Below, piece after piece: positions 33,960 to 45,338 of a DNA stretch of 64,000 bases. Made by a program: the position numbers and the translations under genes. Below the pieces are notes generated by a model, which was given only the letters and a program-made list of their open reading frames with translations, did not search any database and was not told the origin of the DNA. This DNA is from Aquanectria penicillioides (lineage: Eukaryota > Ascomycota > Sordariomycetes > Hypocreales > Nectriaceae). Positions within the stretch are counted from its first letter, which is position 1, and each line of letters begins with the position of its first letter. The stretch is taken from the NCBI GenBank assembly GCA_003415625.1, contig PYIU01000001.1:744001-808000 (forward strand), in the 5' to 3' direction.

Positions 33960-35759
33960 GACTAGTTGAAAGAGGATTAGACAGGGTACACTTTGCTTTT
34001 TGTTTGAATGAACTGATGGAAAGTTCACAGCTAAACTACACGTCCAGCCTGATCTCAACGATTCCAATCGCACGTGAGCCTTGTCGAAACACGAGAACAG
34101 TGAGGCTGACTCTAGTGGCTGGTACCAATGAATTGAACGAGCATTTTGTGGCAGTAGTGGTGGCTGTGAGAGTCAAGGTGACAATAGTTTGGGCAGTTAC
34201 CCAGCGTTTCAGAACCAAAATCTTGCCCAACACAAAGGTTCAAGCATAACATCCAATATCGATAACAACATAATAGGAATATAATAATGGGTAGGGATAA
34301 TATATAATAAACATAGAATTGAAATAAGAATAGATAATTTCACACAACATCATGAATGATATTATATAAATAAAGTATACAAAACTACCTCTGTGATTGA
34401 AGTTTTATGTCCCCAACTCCGAGAGAGATAATAGGTAGTATTTATACAAGAAGACGCAGTATTGTATTGATCTAGATACTAGGAATTGATAAGAACCATT
34501 TTTCATGCAAAGTGCAAGATCAACTTGGTATTCTCAGCTTTGGGACGAGGTTGGTAGGATTGTACCACAACGCCAAGGCACACAGATGGTGCACAACAGC
34601 TGAGAATAGCCATGCGCTTACCTAGGCATGGATAGATAGCGATATCAAGCACTTCCAGCTCTAAAAGCTGTCCCTGGGTGAGGGGATGGAGGTGTCCCAG
34701 GTGTCCTGGAAAGTCTAACTCACCTATCCCTTTCTGCCGGCTGTTGCATTTTGGGGTCCGCAAGCCATCCTGGCCTGGAGCAGATCAATCAGAGCTCAGC
34801 CCTACTGCGGGTCGATAATGCAGGCCTTCGGGCTTTGGCTTACTGGCAGGTTGACCCGAGGCTCCGGTTTAGTGCGGCGGTTGTTGGCGATCAGGCTGGG
34901 CAAGCGATAATGGTACCCAACCATATCCCGCTTGCAAGCGCCAAAGGGCGCCTAACATCCATGGGACGTCATGAGACAGGCCTATCCTTTGGACAAGTGT
35001 GTCAACATGCAAGCATTGGGTCACATCGGCGAGAGGCGGATGCGGTTGGGTCTGAGGCAATATGCAATGGGCCGGCTTTTCCGGCTCAATGTCGAAAGTG
35101 TCCGAGTTGGTACCGGGCGACATCTATGGCATGCTCAACCCTGCAATCACACATCATGCCAACGTTACGACAATGTATAATACAAAGTTACGAATTATAT
35201 GTATTCCCACGGGACAAAGCAACTCAGTTATCACAGTTTAGGCAGTCGTTCGCGGCACTTTTGAATATCTTATGAGCCTAAAGCAGGGGACTGGCATTTG
35301 CTGAATGTGTTATGCACGGCCTAGATACAGTGAGGCTGTGAGAGGACATTTGCCGATGCAGGAACAACCCCTTGACGCCTTCATTGTCAGTTGAACCTGA
35401 AATGATTTTCAGTCTAATGCTACGGCGATAATTAGCCATTGGCTGGAGCTTCTGGGATGGTGGGTAGTGGGAGACAGCTAACTGAACGGTGTTACCGTCC
35501 TGCAGAAGCCCTCTCTTCGAGCTGAAACGGGTTGTTCAACGGCGGGCTGCTGGCGTCTAAGTGCAGGTTACTCTATATTTCTAAATTTATGCAGCCTCGT
35601 CTTGATATTGGTATAAAGCCGGTTAGCAATTCTATTCACTATTGTATGACGATGCATTTCCGTGCGACTTCGACCCTCATACAGCCCGTGATGGGCACCA
35701 AGTTGCAATCATCGCGATATCCGAAACCGTTTCTCTCCAACAACTTGTTCTTTTGAAAA
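33960..35759. other. AT-rich region, no supported gene
   Basis: Contains a strongly AT-rich stretch (about 34240-34400) and a 174-codon ORF at 34751-35275 without any recognisable protein character. The last 200 bp are the upstream region of the membrane-protein gene. Confidence 0.45.
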
Positions 35760-37586
35760 ATGGCTACCTCATCTGTCGAAAAACATCACAGCTGGCATGG
35801 AAGAGACAACGATGATCTGCTTTGGCAAGACCTGATGGGGTTGGGTTCTCAATACTCCCTGGCCCCTCCGGTACCAGCGCTGCCTACCGGCAAGCCGACT
35901 TCGAAGAAACGAATCCATGTCATCGATATCCTCCGTTTGTCTTTATCCCTTAGCTGCTTTGCTCTCGGAATCACCATAGTTGCCAGTGAGAAGATCTCTT
36001 GGCACTTGGGTCAGGGAACGAACCAGTTGATTGCGATCGGATTCCTTCTCAGTATCATGAATCTATGCCTGGGAAGCGTTGCTCCAACATTCTTCTTGAC
36101 CATCGAAGCTCGTTTTGGTGCATCGACCCTTCAAAACTACGAGGGAATCCTTCGAAACGATTTTACATCTTCAAGATTGAGCCATGCTTGGCGATTAGCA
36201 ATAGTCTCCATGGTGGCTCTGCCTCTTGTGTTGAGTGTTGCATACAAAACTTTTGTCGGTGGCGAGAGCGCGGTGCGAGTTGACCCAAGGAGTTACGTGG
36301 CAAACAGCTCGTATTACGGAATGTTTGCTGCTCCTGGAGTGCAAGCTATTGGTCAGAAAACAGGCATCTCGTTGTTCTTCAACGCAACCTTGCCCTTTGC
36401 CGTGGCCACGGCCCCAACATCATCATCAAATTCTTCATCTGACGCGGAGCTGCCATTCCCAAATAGCACTCAAGCATATGGTTATAATCTTCTACTCCTC
36501 GATAAAGAGAGTGTTGCTATCTTAGACATGCCTCAGCCAGCATACGTGTCATCGATTCAATCATTGCTATCCGACGGGGAATTGTGGGAGATCACAGCGC
36601 CCGTTTTCGGAACCGTCGCTGCTTTTAATGATTCGAAAGAAAGGGATCCGGACTCATGGAACGCAACATTCCTACAGGCATGTGTTGATGCCAAGCTGAG
36701 CTCTGGAGCTTATTCTCATCAGTCCATGATGAATGAGTGGGCTATTGATTTGGTTGACGCTCCCAGCCCAAACAATGAGTCTCGGCAATACATTGGCCTC
36801 ACACCCGACTTTGGAATTCTTCACGAGTCGCCATGCTGGAATTTATCTCATTATGTCCTCCAATATGATGTCAATCGACAACAGTGTCAAGGGACGTGGT
36901 CAATCACCCGAGGTGGCATCTTACTCAAAGAGGGGCATTGCCCTGGAGTAGTTCTGCCACCCAAGCAACAATTAGTAATTGCCGATAATTCTCTATTCTT
37001 GGGAGTATGGTATATGCAACCCCTAATGGAGTTTCTTGGTCCATTTGCAACGAATCGAAATACATCAGAATGGGCTAGCTCGTCCATCGCCGCTGCTGTT
37101 GCAGCTATGCTGTGGTCTAGAGTAACCGCACTGAATAGCGCGTACAATGCGGAGCAAGGCGGCTTCTTACGGAGTTGGAAGGATGTGCCATCCGAGCGAC
37201 TCATGAATTACGCAGACGCCGGAATAGGGTACATTCTTAATGACACAGCGTTGTATACTCGACCAACGTTGCAGAAATCAGGCTTGCTCTATGCGATTCT
37301 AGGCATACAGCCGTTCCTGACGAGTCTTATTCTTGGCTTGACTATCTGGGCCTTTGCTTCCCCAGTAGACAAAGGGTTCGGACTGATATCAATTCTATCA
37401 GGGATTGAACGTGACTCGCTTGATTGCATAGGTGGAGCGACACTTTCAGGAAAGCTAACAGAAGATGTCAAATTACTGATAGAGCCCGTCCAAGATGGGC
37501 AGAACATGTCAATTCGTTACTTAATTCTTCCATCAAAGGCACAAGTGTGTAACGGAAAGGTGTCTCAAAATACCACCTACCATTAA
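35760..37586 (+). CDS. Uncharacterised fungal multi-pass membrane protein
   Basis: A single exon of 608 codons. A short cytosolic head (about 1-50) is followed by hydrophobic segments around DILRLSLSLSCFALGITIVA, NQLIAIGFLLSIMNLCLGSV and LAIVSMVALPLVLSVAYKTF. A large extracytosolic region (about 170-490) with many NxS/T sites and cysteines follows. A last membrane segment is around GLLYAILGIQPFLTSLILGL. This topology, with a long glycosylated loop, is common in a family of uncharacterised fungal plasma-membrane or cell-surface proteins. No enzyme motif is seen. The frame is intact despite lying in AT-rich DNA. Function unknown. Confidence 0.85.
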   Translation: MATSSVEKHHSWHGRDNDDLLWQDLMGLGSQYSLAPPVPALPTGKPTSKKRIHVIDILRLSLSLSCFALGITIVASEKISWHLGQGTNQLIAIGFLLSIMNLCLGSVAPTFFLTIEARFGASTLQNYEGILRNDFTSSRLSHAWRLAIVSMVALPLVLSVAYKTFVGGESAVRVDPRSYVANSSYYGMFAAPGVQAIGQKTGISLFFNATLPFAVATAPTSSSNSSSDAELPFPNSTQAYGYNLLLLDKESVAILDMPQPAYVSSIQSLLSDGELWEITAPVFGTVAAFNDSKERDPDSWNATFLQACVDAKLSSGAYSHQSMMNEWAIDLVDAPSPNNESRQYIGLTPDFGILHESPCWNLSHYVLQYDVNRQQCQGTWSITRGGILLKEGHCPGVVLPPKQQLVIADNSLFLGVWYMQPLMEFLGPFATNRNTSEWASSSIAAAVAAMLWSRVTALNSAYNAEQGGFLRSWKDVPSERLMNYADAGIGYILNDTALYTRPTLQKSGLLYAILGIQPFLTSLILGLTIWAFASPVDKGFGLISILSGIERDSLDCIGGATLSGKLTEDVKLLIEPVQDGQNMSIRYLILPSKAQVCNGKVSQNTTYH

Positions 37587-37720
37587 GCACCGCCGTTCTA
37601 TATGGGAACCGCAGGTTCACAGCAGAAATGATATGTAATAGTAACAGATTCGTGGGTTGGGCACCAGGATACCACAGACATCCCAGGAAGAGATAGTGCT
37701 TGGGCAAGGTTTGAATGTAT

Positions 37721-38704
37721 TTATACGTTAGTTCTCGGGTTTGGTTCAGCCTCCACGCGCTGGTCGCTTTGAAGAGGTTCTATTTGGTATTCCTTCAAGA
37801 ATGAAAAAATTGCATCTTTGCCGCTAGATTGCGCCACAGTCAGTGGAGTTTCACCTTGGCCATTCTTCCAGCTGATGTCCGCTCCTCGCTCAACCAATAA
37901 CTTCACGATCTCCAAGTTTCCGGCTCTGACAGCCTCCATGAGTGCTGATTCAACCGTTTCATCATCTTTCCCATCGTTGTCCAAATCCTCAACGTCAGCG
38001 CCAGCGTTCAGTAACATCTCAGAGGCCCCTACAAGTCCGCAGTATGCCACTAGTCGCAAAGCACCGGCACCCTTTGTCCTGACCCCTCTCTTTAACATCC
38101 AACGCAACCTTGACTCAAGCTCCATATCGCTCTGCTCTAGGCGAATGACCCGCCGCAAGAGGTTTACACGTGGCCATTCGTCATTGAGGCCGACACCATT
38201 TGCCAGCATGAAATCGATGTATTCAAAGTTATTTCCATACATGGCGGATATAATTTGGCTTCCGATGCGATGGCCGAGGATGTCCACGGGCGGGCCCCGA
38301 GAGAGGGCTGATGGCTCACAGCGCACAAATGCGCGAGCCATGGATAAGTTCCCTCTGCGGGCTGCTCGCTTTAGGCAGTAGTACGGAATCTGCACTGGTT
38401 CATCAAAACTTGATGCATGCTTTGAAGATTCAGTCTCATGAGAAATATGAGGCTCATAGAGTTCATTCCACAAAAACTCGAAGATATCTGGGACGTCCGC
38501 GTCCACGGCGGTTCGCAACAATTGCCCAGGCTGGGAGAACTCGCTTTTGACCGCAAGACGAGCCGTATAACTTGATTGTACTCCCACCGATAGCTGCGGA
38601 AAAGTATTGGAAAAGAACTGAGTGACAGCATTCAGGTCATTGTCTTGGACCATTTGCAGAAGGTAGTTCTGCGGATACGAATAGGTTGATGCCCAATCAG
38701 ACAT
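37721..38704 (-). CDS. Ankyrin-repeat protein
   Basis: A single exon of 327 codons. The N-terminal 190 residues are helical and diverged. From about residue 200 ankyrin-type repeats are visible: GALRLVAYCGLVGASEMLLN AGADV, then SALMEAVRAGNLEIVKLLVE RGADISWKNGQGETPLTVAQ, with the TPL and GADxxxxxxxGxTPL signatures. The tail is short and acidic. Such proteins bind partners, and no catalytic domain is fused here. It is convergent with the membrane-protein gene at 35.8 kb, with ends 134 bp apart. Function unknown. Confidence 0.87.
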   Translation of the reverse strand: MSDWASTYSYPQNYLLQMVQDNDLNAVTQFFSNTFPQLSVGVQSSYTARLAVKSEFSQPGQLLRTAVDADVPDIFEFLWNELYEPHISHETESSKHASSFDEPVQIPYYCLKRAARRGNLSMARAFVRCEPSALSRGPPVDILGHRIGSQIISAMYGNNFEYIDFMLANGVGLNDEWPRVNLLRRVIRLEQSDMELESRLRWMLKRGVRTKGAGALRLVAYCGLVGASEMLLNAGADVEDLDNDGKDDETVESALMEAVRAGNLEIVKLLVERGADISWKNGQGETPLTVAQSSGKDAIFSFLKEYQIEPLQSDQRVEAEPNPRTNV

Positions 38705-39558
38705 GACTATTGTCGTGTCGAAACCCGGTGGGGTCTCGGTTTATCTTGGATTGACGAATTTGGATTGTTGGACGTCTATTGTTGATAGATAAAAATTTGT
38801 TGAGATTAGATTCGCAGAGGCATTTGGTTGTCTGTTCGCTGCTGATCATGAAGAAGTGAAGCTGAAAACCAGGCATCAACGAAGGAAGGTGGCTGTGCAT
38901 CAACACAGCCCAGGCTGACCCATTCAGGGCCAATGTCTGACTGAACGATCAGAATGCCGTGACAGTTGAAATACAACAGAATAAACCCAAGCTACCGCCA
39001 TTGTGCCTATTCTTCTTCTTTTCTTTTCGGCTGGTCGTAAAGTACACTCGGGTGCATCTGAACAAAGAAGATCGATTAGTTCTATTTCTTTATTCGCATT
39101 CTGTTCGGTGCTTCGAGCCCTAAGATTATGTTATGTGAAAAAGGATAGCTTAAACAACAGATGAACAATTCTCATAGTCACTAAGCTTGGTGGCCTAACT
39201 TACTAGAATTCAATCGCCTGTAGTTTCATTCATGCATCCTTTAAATTTGAATTGCGCGTACATTTTGATGCTCTATTGCCCCTAGGGAACATAATTCTAT
39301 TTACGCGTAGTCATGACAAAAAAACAATGTAGATGCATATCCGACCTTTCCCGTTTGCTGATGATCGTCACAATCAAATGATTGCAGTGCTCCATAAATC
39401 GTACCAAAGTATTATCGACCGTCATCTTGACTTTGGCCGTAGCTGCACCCTATAGCTCAAGGACAGCCTGTGACACTTTCGGGGCTAAAGTCTTCAACCT
39501 AATTGATAGGAAGTGCCGCACCCCGATTGGCCCCTCCACCCCATTGCGCAGACTAAAC
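38705..39558. other. AT-rich spacer, no gene seen
   Basis: Upstream of the ankyrin gene and downstream of the metalloprotease gene. Nothing recognisable. Confidence 0.45.
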
Positions 39559-40463
39559 TCAATAGTTGTCCGTAGGATCCTTAAAGTCCCTCTTGCAGCT
39601 GATTGACCAGTAGTATTCAGTGGCGAGCCAAGAATAAGAGTCGGCGTTGTACAACGGGTTGGTGCTTGAGCCTACCAGTTTTCGACAGCTGTATGGTCCA
39701 TAACCGTCTGATTGGTCGTCAATTGACTTCTTGAGCACAGGGTCAGAGAGTCGGTCCCAGTGGCTGGAAATAGCTGTTAGCCAATTTTGTTTTCGCAACG
39801 TTAGGTTTTTGCTAATTGTATACTTACGTCAATTCATGAAGCATGATGGACGAAAGAGTATACATCTTGCTACGTTTGATGGTGTCGCCGACCTTGTCGC
39901 AATCAAGTTCCGAAATCAAGGGCTGGTCAAAGCCCAGGTTGCAAATGCGCATATAAGCTGTGTCCTTCGTTCCAGCCTCAAGGTAGGCCGCAACTCCACT
40001 TTCATCGCACCATTCATTATCCTTGTCGAGCGGCTCGTTGATTAACTTAATATTAGAAAGGATCGAATTTGCCATCGAATCGCCTTCGTCCGTTTGGTCC
40101 TTCGCTCCCATGATGCGACTGAATATACCCGCAACAGAGTCGAAATCACCGGCGTTGAACCACTTTTTAATTACCTTTTGGTAAAGTGGTTGGTCATATT
40201 GCATATGAGTCATCTTTGCCATGAGAACTAGCTCACTCCAGGCTAGAAGAAATCTTGGGAATTGAACATTTGACTTTGAATTTGCAAAGTTCCATTTCTC
40301 AAGGCCAGGCAAAGCACGCTTTCCCCTGATAATCATTGTTAGAGGTATCTCGTATCTGAGTTTCTGATTCCCCTTACAAGGTTTCAAATGATGGGTCATT
40401 AACGGGTATGGAAGACACCACCCAAGACAGGCATAGAAAGCCCAGAAGCGAACGGAAAAGCAT
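39559..40463 (-). CDS. Small secreted HExxH metalloprotease (aspzincin/M35-like)
   Basis: Three exons (40463-40378, 40325-39828, 39763-39559) give 262 residues. Exon 1 encodes a clear signal peptide (MLFRSLLGFLCLSWVVSS). A propeptide-like region with KRALPG follows. The zinc motif HELTH (192-196) is split by intron 2 and only appears after splicing. Downstream, YGPYSCRKLV and LYNADSYSWLATEYYW match the Asn-Ala-Asp-Ser-Tyr segment that provides the third zinc ligand (Asp) in aspzincin-like peptidases of fungi. Cysteines flank the core. Expected to be exported and to cut proteins outside the cell. Substrate and family placement are inferred from the motifs. Confidence 0.83.
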
Positions 40464-43400
40464 ATTGAAAAGGTTGTGAAGATGGAGATATATGAGCAAT
40501 TAGAAGCAAGTATGATAGTGAATGATGCTGTAGAGTGTATTTTTCTGGATCATGGCTTGGTTGCAAAGGCCTTTTATACTCACATGGTCGTGAATAAGCA
40601 TTCTCACGAGTGGCTCAGGTATACGGAAATACTGAGCATGTTGTTTGTGGTGTTGGTCAGACTGACTTGCATCAAGAAGGCATTGCTCGCACAGCCAAGA
40701 AGAAAGCTGAGGCATTCGGGCCTTTGTCTGCAGCCAACAAACTCGAATTCCAAATATAGTAATAACTCTTTTTAAATATTTCTCACATTGTTCATATTTC
40801 AAAACCAAATACGCCTTAGATAACAGCGATGTACCTTGGTTGTAGAAAAACCACCTTGGTCTTGGATCCCACTAGGTTCACTACCATTGGATAAAAATAG
40901 CATTTCCCCAAGTTCAAGACCAACAACCATGCAATGGGTTGGAAACAAGCCGAAATAATTATTTTACCTGTTGCGTTGCGCAGTTGGTAACAGTGACTAC
41001 GATTCTATTGATGTAAAGAGATATAAGTTTGTTCACCATAATTTGTTATTTCGAAAGCTTAAGAGCATGCTACTTTATTATGTCTTCATGGTGCTTACTA
41101 TCCTCTTGCGAAGTAAATCTGGTTTGGACGTGAACCTGTGGAAGCGGCTGCCGTCAACATCTCTGTCGCTAGGTGCAGAGTGCAATGCAACAACAACCCC
41201 ACGATGAGAATTTTCGTATTCATTTGTTTCAGGTCGGAAGGATTGCAGGAAACGTAAACACCTCACCTGTTAAACCCTATCTTCGGAGGCTGTTGGTTGT
41301 TCAGCGGCTGATGCATGTGTCCGCAGTGGATTACCGACACAAGTCCTTGGCTCTGAGTTGTCAATTTACCCACTTATATTTACGGTTAAGACTTCGGCGT
41401 ATTATAATAGAAGCCCGCAGTCACAACACCTGTGTTGGCTGAGCCAGGTGTGGAGTGGCAGACCAGGGCTTGTGTGGAGGGGTATTTTTTTCAGCTGCAG
41501 CTTCGTGAGTTGCATATCTTGGCAAGGAGAGTTGGCATTTCTGTGGGAGGAATTGTTAGTCCTAAGCCCATTATGCATGCAAGAAAACAGATCCTCAAGC
41601 AGGCAGCCAATAGGAAACTTCAAAAATATGTATACCAAGCACACAACGGCGAGGGCAGAAGCCTGCTAAATATAGAATGTCGAACATCAGTGGTCGCAAT
41701 AAAGCATCACATTGGACATAATCGAAAATGGAATATAGACTATTCTAGATAAGCAAAATTCTTGAACATGGAAGCCAAAATGTTATTTATTCGTGACAAA
41801 TATGATTTCTCTAGAAAAGCATCTACATGTCGGCAAGCGTTTGGCTGTTCACCGTACCTGTGTGTCGCCAGAAGTCTGTGGCCATGGCGTGGCCGATGTT
41901 GCTACCAGACCAACTGAGACCTTTCATACATCAAGGTGATGTCTACCAGGACGGTAAAACAATATTTAGGCAATATGTATTTGAAACGAGAGGCATTTAA
42001 AAATACAGGACCGTGACACAGGACTTTCCAGGTCTGTCAGATATGCTTTGCCCAGAGTACTGCTCAACACAACAGCTTTCGAGGCGAGCCGAATTTGATC
42101 CCAGCGCACCACCATTAAAAAGGGCAACGCTTTCCGGGAAATTAGTGTCTCCTTAATCCTTGACATTTCATATAATCAGCCTATCGAGGATTAAAAACAA
42201 CCTGGAAAGACATTAGACCAGCCCAACCTCTTGAGATGCAGCCAACTGATGCACGTGATGCAGGAATCACGCGCCACACTAGTCTACCGTTCGCATCACC
42301 GAGAGCAATCTTTGGGAGATAATCTACCCCCCACAGTCTTTGAAATTTCAGAGAACAGCTAGTTAGTCGGGTCCGGTCACCGGTAAGTTGCTTGACAGGT
42401 AGGCTCAATCTCGATGGCAGCCTCCACAGCAACCTCCAATCGTAAATACCCCTTTACCAATACAAGGGCAGGCTTCCTCCCGTTGTCGCTTGTTATTTTC
42501 GCCAAGCCATGCAAGGTATCCATATGAACGCAAAAATCCAAGGGTTACTGAAATCTTGACTCGTACGGCAGCCCAGTTGGGACAGGCACGCATGGGCGTG
42601 TGCAAGTGCTGGTATCCACTACGTAGGCTGTGTCAATGTGTCTTATCAATCCGATTCCGAACATCACAGGGACAGCTTGGAGGATAAATGCGGAGTTTAT
42701 TGCCCAATATGGCGTTTGTTGGGCTCTCATAGCTGTCGGTTTTCTCGGAGTCCGAGGACCCCAACGCTCCCCAGTTCCGGATCTCCAGTATTCACCAAAG
42801 AGCTAATGCGCGTCTAGTCGGATGCGAGTCTTGCAGAACTGAAATGGAGAACACGTGCACGCTTGAGCATCAAAATAGGAGAGTTGCCAAGACCCCCTTT
42901 TGCTTCTTTCAGTTTGATCTTCATGCGTGATTTTGCCTCATTCTGTTACGTCTGTGGCCATTGGTTGGCCGCTTCGTAGAACGAAGGCGAACGATGCGAT
43001 GAATGCCCTCTCGGTAGCGGTGCCGGGGCTAATGCAACCTTGTCAATAGTGCCAATCCTCGATCCTCGAGCCGGGGGCTCATCGGGGACGATTCAGGCGC
43101 CTGTTTAGTAGACAGAACAACTCCGTAAAGAATTTTCGCAGTCGACTTTTTTTTTTTCGCTATAAACTGCCGAACACAATTTGGTGAGACTGCCGTAATA
43201 ATCAGCCGTAACGGCAGGTGGCTAAAATTTGAGGGTTCAAAACGAAGATAATACGACTTCAAGCTTAAAACCTATTCGGGGTTTCCATGCCTTAATTGGA
43301 CTGGTGCTTCGTATAACGGCCCGCTATGGGTAAAGTTTCTCTTATCAATCAAAATCCATCAGGTCGTGTCGATGACACCCTGATCTCCAGAGGCATGCTC

Positions 43401-43865
43401 CCCTTCCTACGTGCCACTGTTCTCGCCTTTCATTCCTCATCCTCTCTCTGGACTGGAAAACCATTGTCATTTACGTCACATAGGCCGTTGCATTATAGGC
43501 GTTGAAGCAAAGGAGAAGACCTCTTGATGCAAGTTTAACACAATACCTGTAGAACGGACGTTTGGCTGACTTAGCATGAATTGCAGTGGTCACCTGGCTT
43601 TGGGGTGATACCAGTAGGGAAGAGAGGCAATTGATCTGAAAATTGGGTAAGAATCCTAAACATTTGCCGAGGATGATGCTCCTACTGACATTTACTAGAC
43701 TTCTTCATCCTTGTATGACTATTGTGTTGAGGCTTTAACCACTAAATGGCTAATCTGGTTGTCAGACTTATTCGTGTCTAAGTTATTTCTTCAACTTCCT
43801 TGGTATTTATGCTCTCTTGTGTGTTTCATGCAATGCCCTGGACTGACATGTTACGATAGAATAGT
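40464..43865. other. Long gene-poor AT-rich stretch
   Basis: About 3.4 kb with stops in every frame and no ORF beyond about 106 codons. None of the ORFs shows a recognisable motif; a poly-T tract lies at 43147-43158. The far right end is probably the decayed 5' part of the MFS pseudogene, but it is too degraded to align by eye. Confidence 0.45.
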
Positions 43866-44900
43866 AAGACGGATGAAATCGCAAAGCGCACCACTATGTT
43901 TACCGTGGCAGGTCAAGTCGGCAACATGTTTGCTGGTGTCATGATGGCCGCAATCCACAAGACCATGGATGGACGCTCCGGACTCGCTGGCTGGCAGTGG
44001 GTCTTCTTGATCAATGGAATCATCACTTGCCCCATTGCTCTATTCGGTTTCTTCCTCCTCCCCGATGTGCGGGAGCATACCAAGGCCTTCTATCTCAACG
44101 AGAGGGAACGCCAGCTAGCCCTTGATCGCCTGCCACCTAAGAACGAGGAGGGTCACAATGTTTCCCCATGGAGTCTTACCAAGCGAGCCCTCGGCCAACC
44201 TACTCTGTGAGTAAGATATTCTACGCCCCTGGGTATTTTTCTAATCGTTTACTTCAAAGCTACATCTGCTGTATGTTCTCTCTTCTGTCAGCTGCGCTCC
44301 AGGGCTATTCTGTCCAGGGCCTGTTGCTGTTGTACCTCAAGCATCGCCAGAAGCTGGATGGATATACACAGACTCAGGTCAACACCTACCCTCTTGGAAT
44401 CCAGGCTGTTGGAATTGTTAGCGAATTTTTCGCTGCGTTCATGATGCGCCGATTCAACAGACACGTCAGTGTTGGTCTTGGCCTTTGCATCATCCAGATG
44501 GTCTGCTCTGTCGTTCTCCTTATTCCCAACATGGCTGTTTCTGGCAATACTGCCGTCCTCTAACTTGCCGCAGCCGCATATGGAATTAACCCCTTGCTTT
44601 ATAGATAGCCTAGCAAGATTATGATGCGAGGTGGAGATGATGCTGTTCGAAGCGTTGTCCTTGCTGCAATGGTAGCCAGCGGCATGCTTCTGTACACCTT
44701 TTGGGATATTGCGGTCTATCCAGCTGACCATGCGCCGTACTGGCGTAACGGCTACATTGCCATGATCTGCATGACTTCGGCCCTCGGTACCTGGCTCTTT
44801 ATGATGCGTTGGGTAACTTACGCTTTGCTCTTTGTGGCGCCTAGACTAACGATTTCACTAGATCGACCAATACACCCTGAAGAAGCATGGGAACAAATAA
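43866..44900 (+). pseudogene. Decayed MFS transporter, pantothenate/allantoate-permease type
   Basis: One frame continues RTDEIAKRTTMFTVAGQVGN and ...GWQWVFLINGIITCPIALFG through introns at 44207-44259 and 44813-44861. It runs to the closing DQYTLKKHGNK-stop. TAA at 44561-44563 and TAG a few codons later lie in this frame, inside otherwise well-kept protein (...IPNMAVSGNTAVL, then LAAAAYGINPLLY). The N-terminal half of the 12-helix protein is missing or unreadable. Motifs fit the anion:cation symporter family (Liz1/Fen2/Tna1-like). The stops are compatible with C-to-T/G-to-A (RIP-type) change. Not functional as a transporter. Confidence 0.82.
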
Positions 44901-45338
44901 GGCAGCGAAATAAACTACCATGTTTGTTTGGAGTGATTTGAAATCGTCTTAATGCAACTGGAATATACATGAAAATGGTTTGCCATAGAAACGGAATTCG
45001 GAATGGCTTTGGGGGATGCTTTCGGAAGGCGCCTTGTACCTTTGATCCAACAATAAATACGAATGTAAGGATAGAAATGGGCATAATTATATGATAATAT
45101 TCACTTTATTGTATGCTAGAATAATGGGAAATCAGGAACAGGTTAGAAAAATCATATCCGACGAGTTTTCAAATTTACTAGAGTTTGCTTTCACACAGAA
45201 CTAGATATTGGCCATTTATCTCTTCCATTGTTGCCCATAATATGGTCTACTATCAAGTTAAGGCATCCCATATGTAATCGACTATTGGCTTCTGGCTAAG
45301 ATTCGAGTGGTATCAAGGGCATGTTAAGGTGTCCACAG
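44901..45338. other. Spacer, no gene seen
   Basis: Convergent ends of the MFS pseudogene and the next membrane-protein gene. AT-rich; nothing recognisable. Confidence 0.45.

Noticed and set aside
34751..35275. Plus-strand ORF of 174 codons
   Set aside because: No conserved motif, no codon character, and a mixture of short ORFs on the other strand; treated as chance.
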